64,000 nt of DNA from Paraburkholderia sp. LEh10 (GCF_017814945.1 NZ_JAGIPX010000013.1:1-64000), one strand, 5' to 3'. Positions 44,868 through 54,354 are shown, counted from the stretch's first letter. Notes: generated by a model not told the origin, from the letters alone. Translations and numbers: made by a program.

Positions 44868-45554
44868 TTACTTGCTCGTCTGCCGCGCCAACTCCGCCAT
44901 CGCGATCTCTGCGACCCGCGCGACGTGTGCCGTCGCCGCGTCGCGTGCGCGCTGCGGGTCGTGCGCGCGAATTGCGTCGAGTATCCGGTTCATTTCCTGA
45001 ACCGCCATACGGCCACGGTCGTCGGACGCGATCGTCAACGCGCGCAGCCGGTTGATGCGCGAGTTCAGCGTCTGCACGATTTCCCACGCGACCCTTCTGC
45101 CGCCGCCATGAAACATCTGCTCATAGAACGCCGTCGTCAGTTCGCGAACCTCCTGATGCGCGTGCAGCGCGAACGCCCGCTCGATCTGCGTGATGCACTC
45201 AGCGAGTCTCGCGACCAGCACCGCGTCCGCCGTTTGCGCACACGCCATCGCGGCGTCGCCCTCCAGCAGCGCCCGAATCTCGTAGATCTCGGCAGCCGTC
45301 GGCGCGTCGAGCATCGCGACAATCGGCCCCTGGTTCGGGATCGAATCGACGAGCCCTTCCGTCTCCAGGTGGCGCAACACCTCCCGCACCACCGTGCGGC
45401 TCACGCCTAGCTCCTCGCACAGCGAACGCTCGACCAGCCGTTCGCCCGGATGAAAATGCGCATCGAGAATCGCGGTGCGCATCTTCTCCAGCGCGAGTTC
45501 GCGCAACGTCGTCGTGCGGCGCTCGACCTTGAGCGATGGCAGTGCGTCACTCAT
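44868..45554 (-). CDS. GntR-family (FCD domain) regulator, last gene of the operon
   Basis: 228 residues: N-terminal GntR winged helix (about 12-75; RLVERSLCEELGVSRTVVRE, then VLRHLETEGLV) and an all-helical FCD ligand/metal domain (about 90-215). It lies eight bases after the ABC ATPase gene and ends the leftward operon. It is clearly a paralogue of the second GntR protein at 55.2-55.9 kb: the recognition helix ELGVSRTVVREVLRHLETEG is identical in both, so both may bind the same TGGAATGCCA-type sites. The FCD ligand is probably a pathway intermediate. Confidence 0.92.
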   Translation of the reverse strand: MSDALPSLKVERRTTTLRELALEKMRTAILDAHFHPGERLVERSLCEELGVSRTVVREVLRHLETEGLVDSIPNQGPIVAMLDAPTAAEIYEIRALLEGDAAMACAQTADAVLVARLAECITQIERAFALHAHQEVRELTTAFYEQMFHGGGRRVAWEIVQTLNSRINRLRALTIASDDRGRMAVQEMNRILDAIRAHDPQRARDAATAHVARVAEIAMAELARQTSK

Positions 45555-45562
45555 GACAGCCG

Positions 45563-46654
45563 TCACGCTTGAGCAAACAGCCGGACATCGCGCGCGTCCC
45601 AATCGACGAGCGCCTGCGTGCCGATCGACAGGCCGCTGTCATGCCGATGGCCCGCCGGCATGCGGATCGAGATCTCCTGTTGCCACGGGGTCGCGACGGC
45701 GTAATGCATCGCGTCGCCGAGATATGTGATGTCGCGCACGGTGACGGGCAGGCCCGCCGCGCTGTCCGCGTTGCGCAGCGAGCGGATGCGCATCTGCTCG
45801 GGGCGGATCATCAGCGTGCCGTCGCCGCCCGCCGTCAGCGCCGGATTGAAGCCGGCTGCCGCGATTTCGTGGCCGTTCGGAAATACGCCGTTCATGCGGC
45901 CGTCGTGATTCGACGTCACGCGCACGGGCAGGAAATTCGAATTGCCGATAAAGCTCGCGACGAAGCGCGACGCAGGGTTGGCGTACAGCTCCTCGCCTGT
46001 GCCGACCTGCTCGATGCGCCCTTTGTTGAACACTGCGATCCGGTCCGACAGCCGCAGCGCTTCTTCCTGATCGTGCGTCACATAGAGAATCGTGACACCC
46101 GTCTCCTGATGAATGCGGCGCAGCTCCAGCTGGATTTCCTCGCGCAGCTTCTTGTCGAGCGCCGAAAGCGGTTCGTCCATCAGCAGCACGGGCGGATCGT
46201 ACGCAAGCGCACGCGCAATCGCGACGCGCTGCTGCTGTCCACCCGACAGTTGCGCCGGCATCCGGTCGCGGCACTCGGACAGATGCACGAGCTTGAGCAT
46301 CTGGTCGACTTTCGCCTTCACTTCCGAGTCGGGGCGGCGCCGCACGCGCAGCGGAAAGGCAACATTCTCGCCAACCGTCAGATGCGGGAACAGCGTATAG
46401 CGCTGAAACACCATGCCGATATTGCGCTTGTTCGGCGCGACCTGAAGCAGCGGCTTGCCGTCGAGCAGCACGCGCCCCTCGCTCGGCTCCTGAAAGCCCG
46501 CGACGATATACAGCGTCGTGCTCTTGCCCGACCCCGACGGCCCGAGAAAGGTCATGAACTCGCCCTTGCGGACATCGAGCGAAACTTGATCGATCGCGAC
46601 GACGTCGTCGTAAGTCTTGCGCAGGCGCTGGATTTGCAGGAATGCGGAAGTCAT
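45563..46654 (-). CDS. ABC transporter ATPase, polyamine/Fe3+ type (PotA-like)
   Basis: 363 residues: Walker A FLGPSGSGKSTTLY, signature QLSGGQQQRVAIARALA, Walker B LLMDEPLSALDKKL, H-loop VTHDQEEAL, followed by a C-terminal TOBE regulatory domain (about 245-355). It drives the importer whose binding protein and two permeases are encoded directly upstream. PotA-type systems import cationic amines (putrescine, spermidine) and related quaternary compounds. Confidence 0.94.
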   Translation of the reverse strand: MTSAFLQIQRLRKTYDDVVAIDQVSLDVRKGEFMTFLGPSGSGKSTTLYIVAGFQEPSEGRVLLDGKPLLQVAPNKRNIGMVFQRYTLFPHLTVGENVAFPLRVRRRPDSEVKAKVDQMLKLVHLSECRDRMPAQLSGGQQQRVAIARALAYDPPVLLMDEPLSALDKKLREEIQLELRRIHQETGVTILYVTHDQEEALRLSDRIAVFNKGRIEQVGTGEELYANPASRFVASFIGNSNFLPVRVTSNHDGRMNGVFPNGHEIAAAGFNPALTAGGDGTLMIRPEQMRIRSLRNADSAAGLPVTVRDITYLGDAMHYAVATPWQQEISIRMPAGHRHDSGLSIGTQALVDWDARDVRLFAQA

Positions 46655-46670
46655 GGCTCATTCACCTCAG

Positions 46671-47465
46671 TTATCGCGCGCGGCGCAGCAACGCGCTGGC
46701 CAGCATCAAAACGGTCGTCAAACCGACGAGTAGCGAGGACGCCGCCGCAACGACGGGCGTCAGGTCTTGTCTCAGCGTCGCCCAGATCCGCACGGGCAGC
46801 GTTTGCAGCGTCGGGCTCGCCATGAAGATCGACACGACCACTTCGTCCCACGAAGCGAGGAACGAGAAGATCGCGGCGGCAAAAATGCCGAGCCGGATCG
46901 CGGGCAGCGTCACGCGCAGCTTCACTTCGAGCGGCGCCGCGCCGCAGATCAACGCGGCGTCTTCGAGCGCGGTGTCGAAGCTCGCCAGCGAGTTGCTGAT
47001 CGAGATGATCGAGAACGGCAACGCGATGATCAGATGGCCGATCACGAATCCCGTCATCGTGCCGTTCAAGCCGATGCGCAGAAAGAACGCATACAGCGCG
47101 ACGGCCAGCACGACGACGGGGAGCACCATTGGCGTGAGAAAAAACGCCTGCACTGCGCCGCGTCCGCGAAACTTGCCGCGCACGAGCGCGAGCGACGCGA
47201 GAAAGCCGATCAGCACGGAAAGCACCGTGACGATCACCGCGAGCTTTGCGCTCGTCAGCAGCGAATCGATCCAGCCGGCGTCGGTGAAAAGCTGGCGATA
47301 CCATTCCAGCGTCCAGCCTGGCGGCGGAAAGATCAGCCACTGCGAATCGCCGAACGACAATGCGACGATGAACACGATCGGCACCAACAGAAACAGCGCG
47401 ACAGCGGCGCCGACTGCGAGCAGTACCCAGCGCAGCGAACCCAGTCGATCGAAATCGAGCAACAT
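46671..47465 (-). CDS. ABC transporter permease (PotC-like)
   Basis: 264 residues with six membrane segments. The EAA coupling loop, ASFDTALEDAALICGAAPLE, which contacts the ATPase, is clear. It pairs with the next upstream permease to form the channel. The gene lies 16 bases before the ATPase gene and 48 after the other permease. Confidence 0.92.
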   Translation of the reverse strand: MLLDFDRLGSLRWVLLAVGAAVALFLLVPIVFIVALSFGDSQWLIFPPPGWTLEWYRQLFTDAGWIDSLLTSAKLAVIVTVLSVLIGFLASLALVRGKFRGRGAVQAFFLTPMVLPVVVLAVALYAFFLRIGLNGTMTGFVIGHLIIALPFSIISISNSLASFDTALEDAALICGAAPLEVKLRVTLPAIRLGIFAAAIFSFLASWDEVVVSIFMASPTLQTLPVRIWATLRQDLTPVVAAASSLLVGLTTVLMLASALLRRAR

Positions 47466-47513
47466 GTCAGTCCTCCTGGCGGGCCGAACGTAGAGAGCGT
47501 GAGAGGTGTTCCA

Positions 47514-48398
47514 TCAGCGGCCTCCAAGACTTGCGCGCGCCCCGCCCGTGAAGCGCAGTTGCAGCGCGTAGAGCGCGAGGGTCACGGCGAGCAGCACGAA
47601 CGCGGCCGCGCCGGCGAGACCCCAGTTCAGCAGTTGCTGCACGAGCTGCGCGATCAGTTCCGCGAGCATCATGTACGACGCGCCGCCGAGCAATGCAGGC
47701 GTGACGAAGTAGCCGAGCGCCATCACGAACACCATCAGCGCGCCTGATGCGATGCCCGGCATCGCAAGCGGCACCAGCACGCGCCAGAACGCCTGCCAGC
47801 GGCTCGCGCCGCAGATGGCCGCGGCGCGCAGCGTCGACGCGTCGATGCCCCGCAGCGTCGCGTGCAAAGGCATCACGAGAAACGGCAGCATGATGTAAGT
47901 CATGCCGATGGTCACGCCGACCAGGTTGTTCACGAGCGTCAACGGCTCGCTGATTACGCCGAGCGCCATCAGCAGGCGATTGATCGGGCCCGTCTGCTGC
48001 AGCAGCACCATCCACGCGAACGTGCGAGCGAGCAGATTGGTCCACATCGACAGCAGCAGGATCGCGAACAGCAGCGAGCTCAGCTTGCGCGGCGCGATGG
48101 CGAGCAGCCATGCCGTCGGAAAGCCGATCGCGAGCGTCGCGAGCGTCACGACCGTCGCGACCAGAAACGTGTTGCCGAACACGCGCAGATAAGTCGTCGA
48201 GCCGACCAGCTGCGCGTAGTTCTGCAGGCCCGGCGTCGGATCGAGCACGCTGCGCAACAAGAGCGACAGCACAGGCAGAAGGAAGAAGATCACGAGCAGC
48301 AGCAGCGCGGGCACCAGCAGTCGGACGCTGCGCCAGTCGCGCCGCCGGCGCGCGGCCGTCGCGGGCGGGTGTGCGACGGTACTCAGAACATTAGGCAT
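47514..48398 (-). CDS. ABC transporter permease (PotB-like)
   Basis: 294 residues: a basic N-terminal tail (residues 1-24) precedes six membrane segments. The coupling motif is DASTLRAAAICGASRWQAFW with LVPLAMPGI after it. It forms a heterodimeric channel with the PotC-like permease. The position between the binding-protein gene and the second permease is the normal potABCD-type arrangement in a different order. Confidence 0.92.
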   Translation of the reverse strand: MPNVLSTVAHPPATAARRRRDWRSVRLLVPALLLLVIFFLLPVLSLLLRSVLDPTPGLQNYAQLVGSTTYLRVFGNTFLVATVVTLATLAIGFPTAWLLAIAPRKLSSLLFAILLLSMWTNLLARTFAWMVLLQQTGPINRLLMALGVISEPLTLVNNLVGVTIGMTYIMLPFLVMPLHATLRGIDASTLRAAAICGASRWQAFWRVLVPLAMPGIASGALMVFVMALGYFVTPALLGGASYMMLAELIAQLVQQLLNWGLAGAAAFVLLAVTLALYALQLRFTGGARASLGGR

Positions 48399-48449
48399 GG
48401 TGTCTCCCCATCCACTGCGGTGACTGTGCGACGCTCGGGCGCAACACGG

Positions 48450-49481
48450 TTATTTCGACTGCCACGCGTACCAGCGCTTCGCGATGGCATCGCGATTCTC
48501 GGCCCAGTACTTCATGTCGAGATTGATCTGCGAGTTCTTGTATTGGTCGGGCAACGTCTTCGCGATCGCAGGCGACATCAGCGCGGCCGACTTCACGTTG
48601 ATGGGCGCGTAGCCCGTATCGGTTGCGAACTTCGCCTGCGCTTGCGGGCTCGTGGCGGCCGCGAGGTACTTCATCGCCTCGGCCTTGTGCTTCGCGCCCT
48701 TCGGGATCACGAGCATGTCGGCCGCCGTCAGGTTCTGGTTCCACGAAATGCCGACAGGCACGCCCGTCTGTTCGAGCGCGTGCAGGCGTCCGTTCCAGAA
48801 CATGCCGATGGGCGCTTCGCCCGACGCGAGCAGTTGCTGCGATTGCGCGCCGCCGCTCCACCAGACGATGTCGCCCTTGATCGTGTCGAGCTTCTTGAAC
48901 GCGCGGTCGAGATCGAGCGGATAGAGCTTGTTCGGCGGCACGCCATCGGCGAGCAGCGCGATTTCGAGGACGCCCGGCGCCGACCACTTGTAGAACGTGC
49001 GCTTGCCGGGAAACTTCTTCGTGTCGAACATATCGGCCCACGTGGACGGCTGCGCGCCCGCGTACTTCGCCTTGTTGTAGCCGAGCACGAACGAGTAATA
49101 GAAGCTGCCCACTGCGTCCGGCGTCGAGAAGCGCGGATCGAGTTCATCTTTCTTCACGACGGAATAATCAATCGGCTCGATCAGTCCCGCCTTCTGCGCC
49201 GCATACGCGAAATCGCCTTCGACGTCGACGACATCCCAGTTCACGTTGCCGCTATCGACCATTGCCTTGAGCTTGCCGTAATCCGTCGGGCCGTCCATCA
49301 GCACGTTGATGCCCGTCGCCTGCGTGAACGGCTGCGCCCAGTTCTTCTGCTGCGACGACTGCGTGGTGCCGCCCCAGCTCGTGAAGACGATCGGGTCCGC
49401 CGCATGGACGGGGGCCACCGGGAGCGTCGCCGCGCAAAGCGCGATCAGCGGCGCGAGATACGAGGTGCTTCTGCTGCTCAT
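48450..49481 (-). CDS. ABC substrate-binding protein (PotD/spermidine type)
   Basis: 343 residues of the type II periplasmic fold. The signal peptide ends at VHA-ADPIVFTSWGGTTQSSQQ; WDVVDVEGDFAYAAQKAGLI and SYVLGYNK-like FYYSFVLGYNKAKYAG are typical of the PotD/PotF family of amine- and betaine-binding proteins. The ATG at 49481 gives a proper signal peptide; longer versions do not. Its ligand presumably feeds the LLM monooxygenase encoded upstream. Confidence 0.92.
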   Translation of the reverse strand: MSSRSTSYLAPLIALCAATLPVAPVHAADPIVFTSWGGTTQSSQQKNWAQPFTQATGINVLMDGPTDYGKLKAMVDSGNVNWDVVDVEGDFAYAAQKAGLIEPIDYSVVKKDELDPRFSTPDAVGSFYYSFVLGYNKAKYAGAQPSTWADMFDTKKFPGKRTFYKWSAPGVLEIALLADGVPPNKLYPLDLDRAFKKLDTIKGDIVWWSGGAQSQQLLASGEAPIGMFWNGRLHALEQTGVPVGISWNQNLTAADMLVIPKGAKHKAEAMKYLAAATSPQAQAKFATDTGYAPINVKSAALMSPAIAKTLPDQYKNSQINLDMKYWAENRDAIAKRWYAWQSK

Positions 49482-49549
49482 GTCTGTCTCCAAGGATTTC
49501 AGTTGGTATCGATGCAATGTGAACCGCGGGCGGCCGGTCGAATGCTCTC

Positions 49550-49864
49550 TCAGGCAAGCGGCGAAAAACGCGCTGGCTTCATGATCTTGTTTTCCATCTC
49601 TTCCATCAGCGCCTGGATCTTCGGCGCGAAGGCCTGCCATGCCGGGTCTTCGGCGAGCGCGGCGCGGCGGCGCTCGCGTTCGTCGAGACTTGGATAGGCC
49701 CAGATATGCACGATCTGGTTCAGCGGACCGACCTCCGAAAAGAAGTAGCCGATCAATTGACCGAGATACCGCTTCTGCAACGCAATGCCCTCTTCCTCGA
49801 CAAGCTTCAGATAGGCGGGCACGGCGCCTGTCCTGATACGGTATGTGCGGATTTCGTAGAACAT
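49550..49864 (-). CDS. NIPSNAP-family protein
   Basis: 104 residues, a single ferredoxin-like alpha/beta barrel unit: FYEIRTYRIRTGAVPAYLKL and IGYFFSEVGPLNQIVHIWAY with DERERRRAALAEDPAWQAF are the NIPSNAP signatures. Bacterial members are small dimers that often accompany monooxygenase or amine catabolic genes; the activity is unknown. It lies between the binding protein and the aldehyde dehydrogenase within the operon, so a role in that pathway is likely. Confidence 0.9.
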   Translation of the reverse strand: MFYEIRTYRIRTGAVPAYLKLVEEEGIALQKRYLGQLIGYFFSEVGPLNQIVHIWAYPSLDERERRRAALAEDPAWQAFAPKIQALMEEMENKIMKPARFSPLA

Positions 49865-49904
49865 GCGGACTCCTGGTCTCGCGGTGTGAAGCGATCGGAC
49901 GTGC

Positions 49905-51386
49905 TCAGCGCATCACGAATGGATCGGCGATCGGCTCATCCGACGTACGGATCCAGACGGACTTCGTGCGCGTGTACTCGAGCACCGCTTCGAGCCCGCC
50001 TTCGCGTCCGAGGCCACTCAAGCCATAGCCGCCGAACGGCACGATGGGCGACACCGCGCGATACGTGTTGACCCACACGATGCCCGCGCGCAACGCACGC
50101 GTGAGCCGGTGCGCGCGTGTCAGGTCGCGCGTGAACACGCCGGATGCAAGGCCATAGCGCGTGTCGTTGGCAAGCGCGATCGCATCGGCTTCCGTATCGA
50201 ACGTGACGACGCTCAGCACCGGCCCGAACAGTTCTTCCATCACGCTCGGCACCTGCGCATTCGGGCAATCGACGATGGTCGGCAGAAAGTAGTTGCCCTT
50301 GCCAGTGCCTTGCGGCTCTTTTCCACCCGTGACGATGCGCCCGCCCGCTTCGACACTAGCGCGCAGAACCTTCCGGATATGGTCGAGTTGACGGCGCGTC
50401 GCGAGCGGACCCATTTCGGTCGACGTCTCCTGCGGATTGCCGATCCGAATGGCCTGCGCTTTCGTCGCGAGGCGCTCGATCAGCGCGTCGTGAATGCCGC
50501 GCTGCACGACGAGCCGCGAACCGGCGACACAGCTTTGCCCCGTCGCCGCGAAGATGCCCGCAATGACGGCATTGCAAGCGCTGTCGAGATCGGCGTCATC
50601 GAAGACCAGCACGGGCGACTTGCCGCCCAGTTCCAGCGACATCGCAGCGAGGTTCTCCGCCGAATTGCGCACGACATGGCGTGCGGTTTCGGGGCCGCCC
50701 GTGAAGGCGATGCGCGATACGAGCGGATGGCTCGTCAGCGTGCGTCCGCAATCGTTGCCGAAGCCCGTCACGATGTTGACGACGCCTTGCGGAAAGCCGG
50801 CTTCATGCACGAGCCGCGCGAATTCGAGCAACGGCGCGGGCGCGTCCTCGGAAGCCTTGAGGACGATCGTGCAGCCCGCCGCGAGCGCCGGACCGACCTT
50901 GACGGCCGACAGAAAGAGCTGCGAATTCCACGGCACGATGCCCGCGACGACGCCAACGGGCTCGCGCCGCAGCGTCACTTCCATATCGGGTTTATCGACG
51001 GGCAGCCACGCGCCCTGGATCTTGTCGGCGACGCCCGCGTAATAGCGGTAGTACTCCGCGACATAGCCGACCTGGCTGCGCGTCTCGCGGATGATCTTGC
51101 CCGTGTCCTGCGTTTCGAGTTCGGCAAGACGCGGCGCATGTTGCGCGACGAGATCGGCGAGCCTGTACAGCAGTTTGCCGCGCGCGCTCGCCGTCAGATT
51201 CGCCCACGCCGGGTCGTGCAGCGCGCGATGCGCGGCGCGCACGGCACGCTCGACATCGTCGGCGCTCGCGGCGGGCATCTGCGCCCACACGTCTCCCGTC
51301 GAGGGATCGACGCTGTCGAAGTGCTCGCGCGCATCTTCGAACGCGCCGTCGATGTACTGCTGGAACCGCTGGACCATGTCAGCCAC
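49905..51386 (-). CDS. Aldehyde dehydrogenase
   Basis: 493 residues, NAD(P)-dependent. The Rossmann region (VVAGIVPWNSQLFLSAVKVG), the general-base Glu in LELGGKSPVLVF and the nucleophilic Cys in TGQSCVAGSRLV are all present, and the C-terminal end has FGGYGLSGLGREGG. It oxidises an aldehyde to an acid. In the operon it follows the LLM monooxygenase gene and would oxidise a semialdehyde released by ring or C-N cleavage. Closest in general type to betaine/gamma-glutamyl aldehyde dehydrogenases. Confidence 0.93.
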   Translation of the reverse strand: MADMVQRFQQYIDGAFEDAREHFDSVDPSTGDVWAQMPAASADDVERAVRAAHRALHDPAWANLTASARGKLLYRLADLVAQHAPRLAELETQDTGKIIRETRSQVGYVAEYYRYYAGVADKIQGAWLPVDKPDMEVTLRREPVGVVAGIVPWNSQLFLSAVKVGPALAAGCTIVLKASEDAPAPLLEFARLVHEAGFPQGVVNIVTGFGNDCGRTLTSHPLVSRIAFTGGPETARHVVRNSAENLAAMSLELGGKSPVLVFDDADLDSACNAVIAGIFAATGQSCVAGSRLVVQRGIHDALIERLATKAQAIRIGNPQETSTEMGPLATRRQLDHIRKVLRASVEAGGRIVTGGKEPQGTGKGNYFLPTIVDCPNAQVPSVMEELFGPVLSVVTFDTEADAIALANDTRYGLASGVFTRDLTRAHRLTRALRAGIVWVNTYRAVSPIVPFGGYGLSGLGREGGLEAVLEYTRTKSVWIRTSDEPIADPFVMR

Positions 51387-51415
51387 TCCGTTGAAGCGTT
51401 GCGTGAAGAAGTCGG

Positions 51416-52459
51416 TCAGCGCGCTGCGAAAGCGGGCATCACGTCGGAGATGAAGAGCTCCAGCGACTTGCGCTTGCGCTCGAAGCTCATGTGACTGTCG
51501 AGCCAGAAGCTGTACTGGTCATAGCCCAGCTCCTCGTAGCCCTTGAGCCGCGCGATCACCTGTTTTGGCTCGCCGATCACGAGGTTCTTGCGGATCGACT
51601 CCGGCGAATACTGCGGGAACATCTCGACGTCGGCATCCGTGAGCGGCTCGATGAAGCCTTGCCCGATCGGGCGCTCGTTCTTGAACCATTTGCTGAAGTA
51701 GCAATAGAAGCGCGCAAGATCCTCGACGGCGGCGTCGACTTCGGCGGCATTCGCGCCGACGAACGTATGCATCAGCATCATCACCTGCGGGCGCGGCGCC
51801 TCGGGGTGCGCGGCGCACGCCGCGTTGAAGCGCTCCATCAGGCTCACGACTTCGGCATCGCCCGCGGCCAGCGACGTCACCTGCACGTTGCAGCCGTTCG
51901 CGATCGCGAACGCATGCGAATTCGGATCGCGCGCGGCCAGCCACATCGGCGGATGCGGCTGCTGGATGGGGCGCGGCACGGGCGTGGTCGAGGGCCACGA
52001 CCAGAACTCGCCCTGATGTGCGTAGTCGCCTTTGAAGAGCTTGCGCAGCGCGGGCACCAGTTCGCGCATTCTTGCGCCAGCCGTCATCGCGTCGAGCCCC
52101 GGCAGCAGACGCTCATATTCGAACGAATAGGCGCCGCGTGCGATGCCGAGATCGAGCCGCCCATTGCTCGCGACATCGACCATGCCTGCTTCGCCCGCCA
52201 ACGCTATCGGATGCCAGAACGGCGCGATCACCGTGCCCGTGCCCAGACGAATGCGCTCCGTTTTCGCGGCGAGGTAAGACAGATTGATGAACGGATTGGG
52301 CGCGATCGTGAACTCCATCGCATGATGCTCGCCGATCCATGCCGTCTCGAAGCCGCCACGTTCGGCGATCTGCACGAGCTCGGTCATCTGGTCGAAGAGT
52401 TCGCGGTGCGACGTCGTGTCGTCGTACCGCTCCATGTGCAGGAACAACGAAAACTTCAT
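51416..52459 (-). CDS. LLM-class flavin-dependent monooxygenase
   Basis: 347 residues of the bacterial luciferase-like TIM-barrel family: ETAWIGEHHAMEFTIAPNPF is the conserved flavin/substrate loop, GTGTVIAPFWHPIALAGEAG the second, and GRLDLGIARGAYSFEYERL the third. It uses reduced flavin supplied in trans. It is directly downstream of a flavin reductase gene (19-base gap), so a two-component monooxygenase is expected. Relatives cleave N-heterocycles, for example the pyridine ring of trigonelline by TgnA of Acinetobacter, or oxidise amines, alkanes and sulfonates. The ATG at 52459 starts the typical MKFSLFLHMER. Confidence 0.93.
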   Translation of the reverse strand: MKFSLFLHMERYDDTTSHRELFDQMTELVQIAERGGFETAWIGEHHAMEFTIAPNPFINLSYLAAKTERIRLGTGTVIAPFWHPIALAGEAGMVDVASNGRLDLGIARGAYSFEYERLLPGLDAMTAGARMRELVPALRKLFKGDYAHQGEFWSWPSTTPVPRPIQQPHPPMWLAARDPNSHAFAIANGCNVQVTSLAAGDAEVVSLMERFNAACAAHPEAPRPQVMMLMHTFVGANAAEVDAAVEDLARFYCYFSKWFKNERPIGQGFIEPLTDADVEMFPQYSPESIRKNLVIGEPKQVIARLKGYEELGYDQYSFWLDSHMSFERKRKSLELFISDVMPAFAAR

Positions 52460-52478
52460 GATGTCTGTCTCCCTACGT

Positions 52479-53447
52479 TCATTGTGCAAGCGCGAGCGTC
52501 TGCACCGTGCCCGCTTCCGTATCGCCGACATAGATGCCGTAGGCGTCTTCGCTGCGTTCGCGCACATAGCGTTCGAGCATCGAGCGCACAGCGGGGTCGC
52601 GCAATTCGTCCCACGGAATCTGCATCAACGGAACGATGCGGATCGCGCTGTCGATCCACGCGGCTCCGCTGTCGATCACGCGGCCGCGATAATAGATTTG
52701 CACACTCGGCGTTTGCCCGCCGCCCGATTCGAATACGGCAAACAGAAAGTCGAGATGCACGTCGAGGCCGAGCTTCGTGAGCACGCCGCGCAGGCTTGCC
52801 GCGTCGCTCGACGGTTCGAGCTTGTTGCCCGTCGGCAGTTGCAGGCCGTTCGGCGTGTCGAGCAGCACGAGTCCATCGCGATGTTCGAGAATCGCGCCCA
52901 CTTGCGCGCGCGAGCCGGCCGCCGCCAACGCATCCTGCGACAGGCTGAAGTTCACATACGCGCCCCGGCAATAACCGAGCGGCGACGAGCTCGTATGAAG
53001 AAAATCGATGACACGTCCGATCAGAATGATGTGATCGCCTGCATCGACGACTTCGTGCGTCGTGCAATCGAAGCTCGCGGCCGCGCCGTCGATCACGGGT
53101 GCGCCCGTGGCGCGCGCCTGCCACGCGACCTGGTTGAACTTGTCGGCCGCCTTCGACGCGAACACGCCGGACACGCTTTTCTGGTCTTCGGCGAGCACGC
53201 TCACGGCGAAGTTGCGCGTCTGCGAAAACACCGCGTAGCTCGATGCCGTCTTCGCGATGCACACGAGAATCAGCGGCGGATCGAGCGACACCGACGTGAA
53301 CGAGTTCGCCGTGAAGCCGCGCGGCGAGCCGTCTGGCTGGATCGTCGTCACGACCGTCACGCCCGTCACGAACGCGCCGAGCGCACGGCGAAAATCACCG
53401 ATGTCGAAAGCCTGTTCGCGGGTCTGTCCGATGATCGGCTCAGTCAT
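52479..53447 (-). CDS. Flavin reductase with C-terminal NUDIX-like extension
   Basis: 322 residues. The first ~165 are a flavin reductase-like (split-barrel) domain: DFRRALGAFVTGVTVVTTIQ, FTANSFTSVSLDPPLILVCI and LIGRVIDFLH. The last ~150 form a second domain of about the size and pattern of a NUDIX fold (AILEHRDGLVLLDTPNGLQL), but the REUxEE catalytic box is not visible, so it is probably regulatory or structural. It supplies reduced flavin to the LLM enzyme. Start overlaps the upstream hydrolase end by eight bases. Confidence 0.9.
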   Translation of the reverse strand: MTEPIIGQTREQAFDIGDFRRALGAFVTGVTVVTTIQPDGSPRGFTANSFTSVSLDPPLILVCIAKTASSYAVFSQTRNFAVSVLAEDQKSVSGVFASKAADKFNQVAWQARATGAPVIDGAAASFDCTTHEVVDAGDHIILIGRVIDFLHTSSSPLGYCRGAYVNFSLSQDALAAAGSRAQVGAILEHRDGLVLLDTPNGLQLPTGNKLEPSSDAASLRGVLTKLGLDVHLDFLFAVFESGGGQTPSVQIYYRGRVIDSGAAWIDSAIRIVPLMQIPWDELRDPAVRSMLERYVRERSEDAYGIYVGDTEAGTVQTLALAQ

Positions 53448-54354
53448 GGCGTTCTCCAGAAATCGTTCCCGGCGTTGTACGCGTTGTACGCGCTGTGCTC
53501 GCTGCTCGCGTGGCGGCCTGCGCCGAGGCTTCGGCGAGGAACGTGAGCAGCCGTTCGTTGACGCGGGCGGGATCGGTGACGTTCATCATGTGACGTTCGT
53601 TCGCGATGATCTCCGCGCGGCCGTACGGCGCGGCTTGCGCCATCGCGCGCGACATCGACGGGCTCGAGTTCGGATCGCATTCGCCCGTAAGAAACAGCGC
53701 GGGCACGGCGAGCGTTGCGAGACGCCCGACATGGGCATCGTCCGAACTCGCGAAGAGCCGGTAGGTCCGCGCATAGCCGATGGGATCGACGGACACCAGC
53801 AGGTCGCGTACCGCCTGCGCCGCCTGTGTCAAATGAACAGGAATCGGATCGCCGAACCAGCGCGACAGCGTCGCGTCCACGCCCTGGTCGACGCGCGGGT
53901 CGCCGAGCATCGCCGCGCGGCTCATCACGGCTTCGCGCTGCGCGGGCGTGCGGTCATACACGGCGTTCAGCGCGACGACGCTCAACGTGCGTTGCGGATG
54001 CGTGAGCGCGAATTCGAGTGCGACGAGCGCGCCCATCGAATGCCCGACGACATGCGCGCGCTCGATCAGCGTCGCGTCGAGCAGCGCTTCGAGTTGCGAT
54101 GCGTATTCGTCGAGCGTCGGCGCGGGCGTCGGCAGCGCGCTGTCGCCGTGACCGAGCATGTCGTACGTGACGACCTGGTAGGACGCCGTCAGCGCGTCGA
54201 TCTGCGGCACCCAGACGCTCCGGTTCATGCCGACGCCGTGAATCAGCACGACTGTCTCGTGCGCTTCACCGGACTGCGGCGCGTAGACGCTGTAGCTCGT
54301 GCCCGCGGCCTCGCCACGCGACACGGCGCGCTCGGACACAAGCTCACGCTTCAT
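53440..54354 (-). CDS. Alpha/beta hydrolase
   Basis: 304 residues. The serine nucleophile sits in VVGHSMGALVALEF, the acid in FLTGECDPNSS and the His in NERHMMNVTD; VVLIHGVGMNRSVWVPQIDA is the oxyanion strand. It may hydrolyse an amide, enol-lactone or ester formed in the pathway, as TgnD does for an N-formyl compound in trigonelline breakdown. The last ~20 residues (RAASTARTTRTTPG) are encoded by an imperfect 9-bp repeat (TTGTACGCG) and look like a later addition. It overlaps the upstream DUF1185 gene by 11 bases and the downstream reductase by eight. Confidence 0.9.
   Translation of the reverse strand: MKRELVSERAVSRGEAAGTSYSVYAPQSGEAHETVVLIHGVGMNRSVWVPQIDALTASYQVVTYDMLGHGDSALPTPAPTLDEYASQLEALLDATLIERAHVVGHSMGALVALEFALTHPQRTLSVVALNAVYDRTPAQREAVMSRAAMLGDPRVDQGVDATLSRWFGDPIPVHLTQAAQAVRDLLVSVDPIGYARTYRLFASSDDAHVGRLATLAVPALFLTGECDPNSSPSMSRAMAQAAPYGRAEIIANERHMMNVTDPARVNERLLTFLAEASAQAATRAASTARTTRTTPGTISGERHD

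Noticed and set aside
47862..49697. 611-codon plus-strand open frame opposite the ABC permease and binding protein
   Set aside because: Antisense to conserved genes, no motif, no ribosome site.
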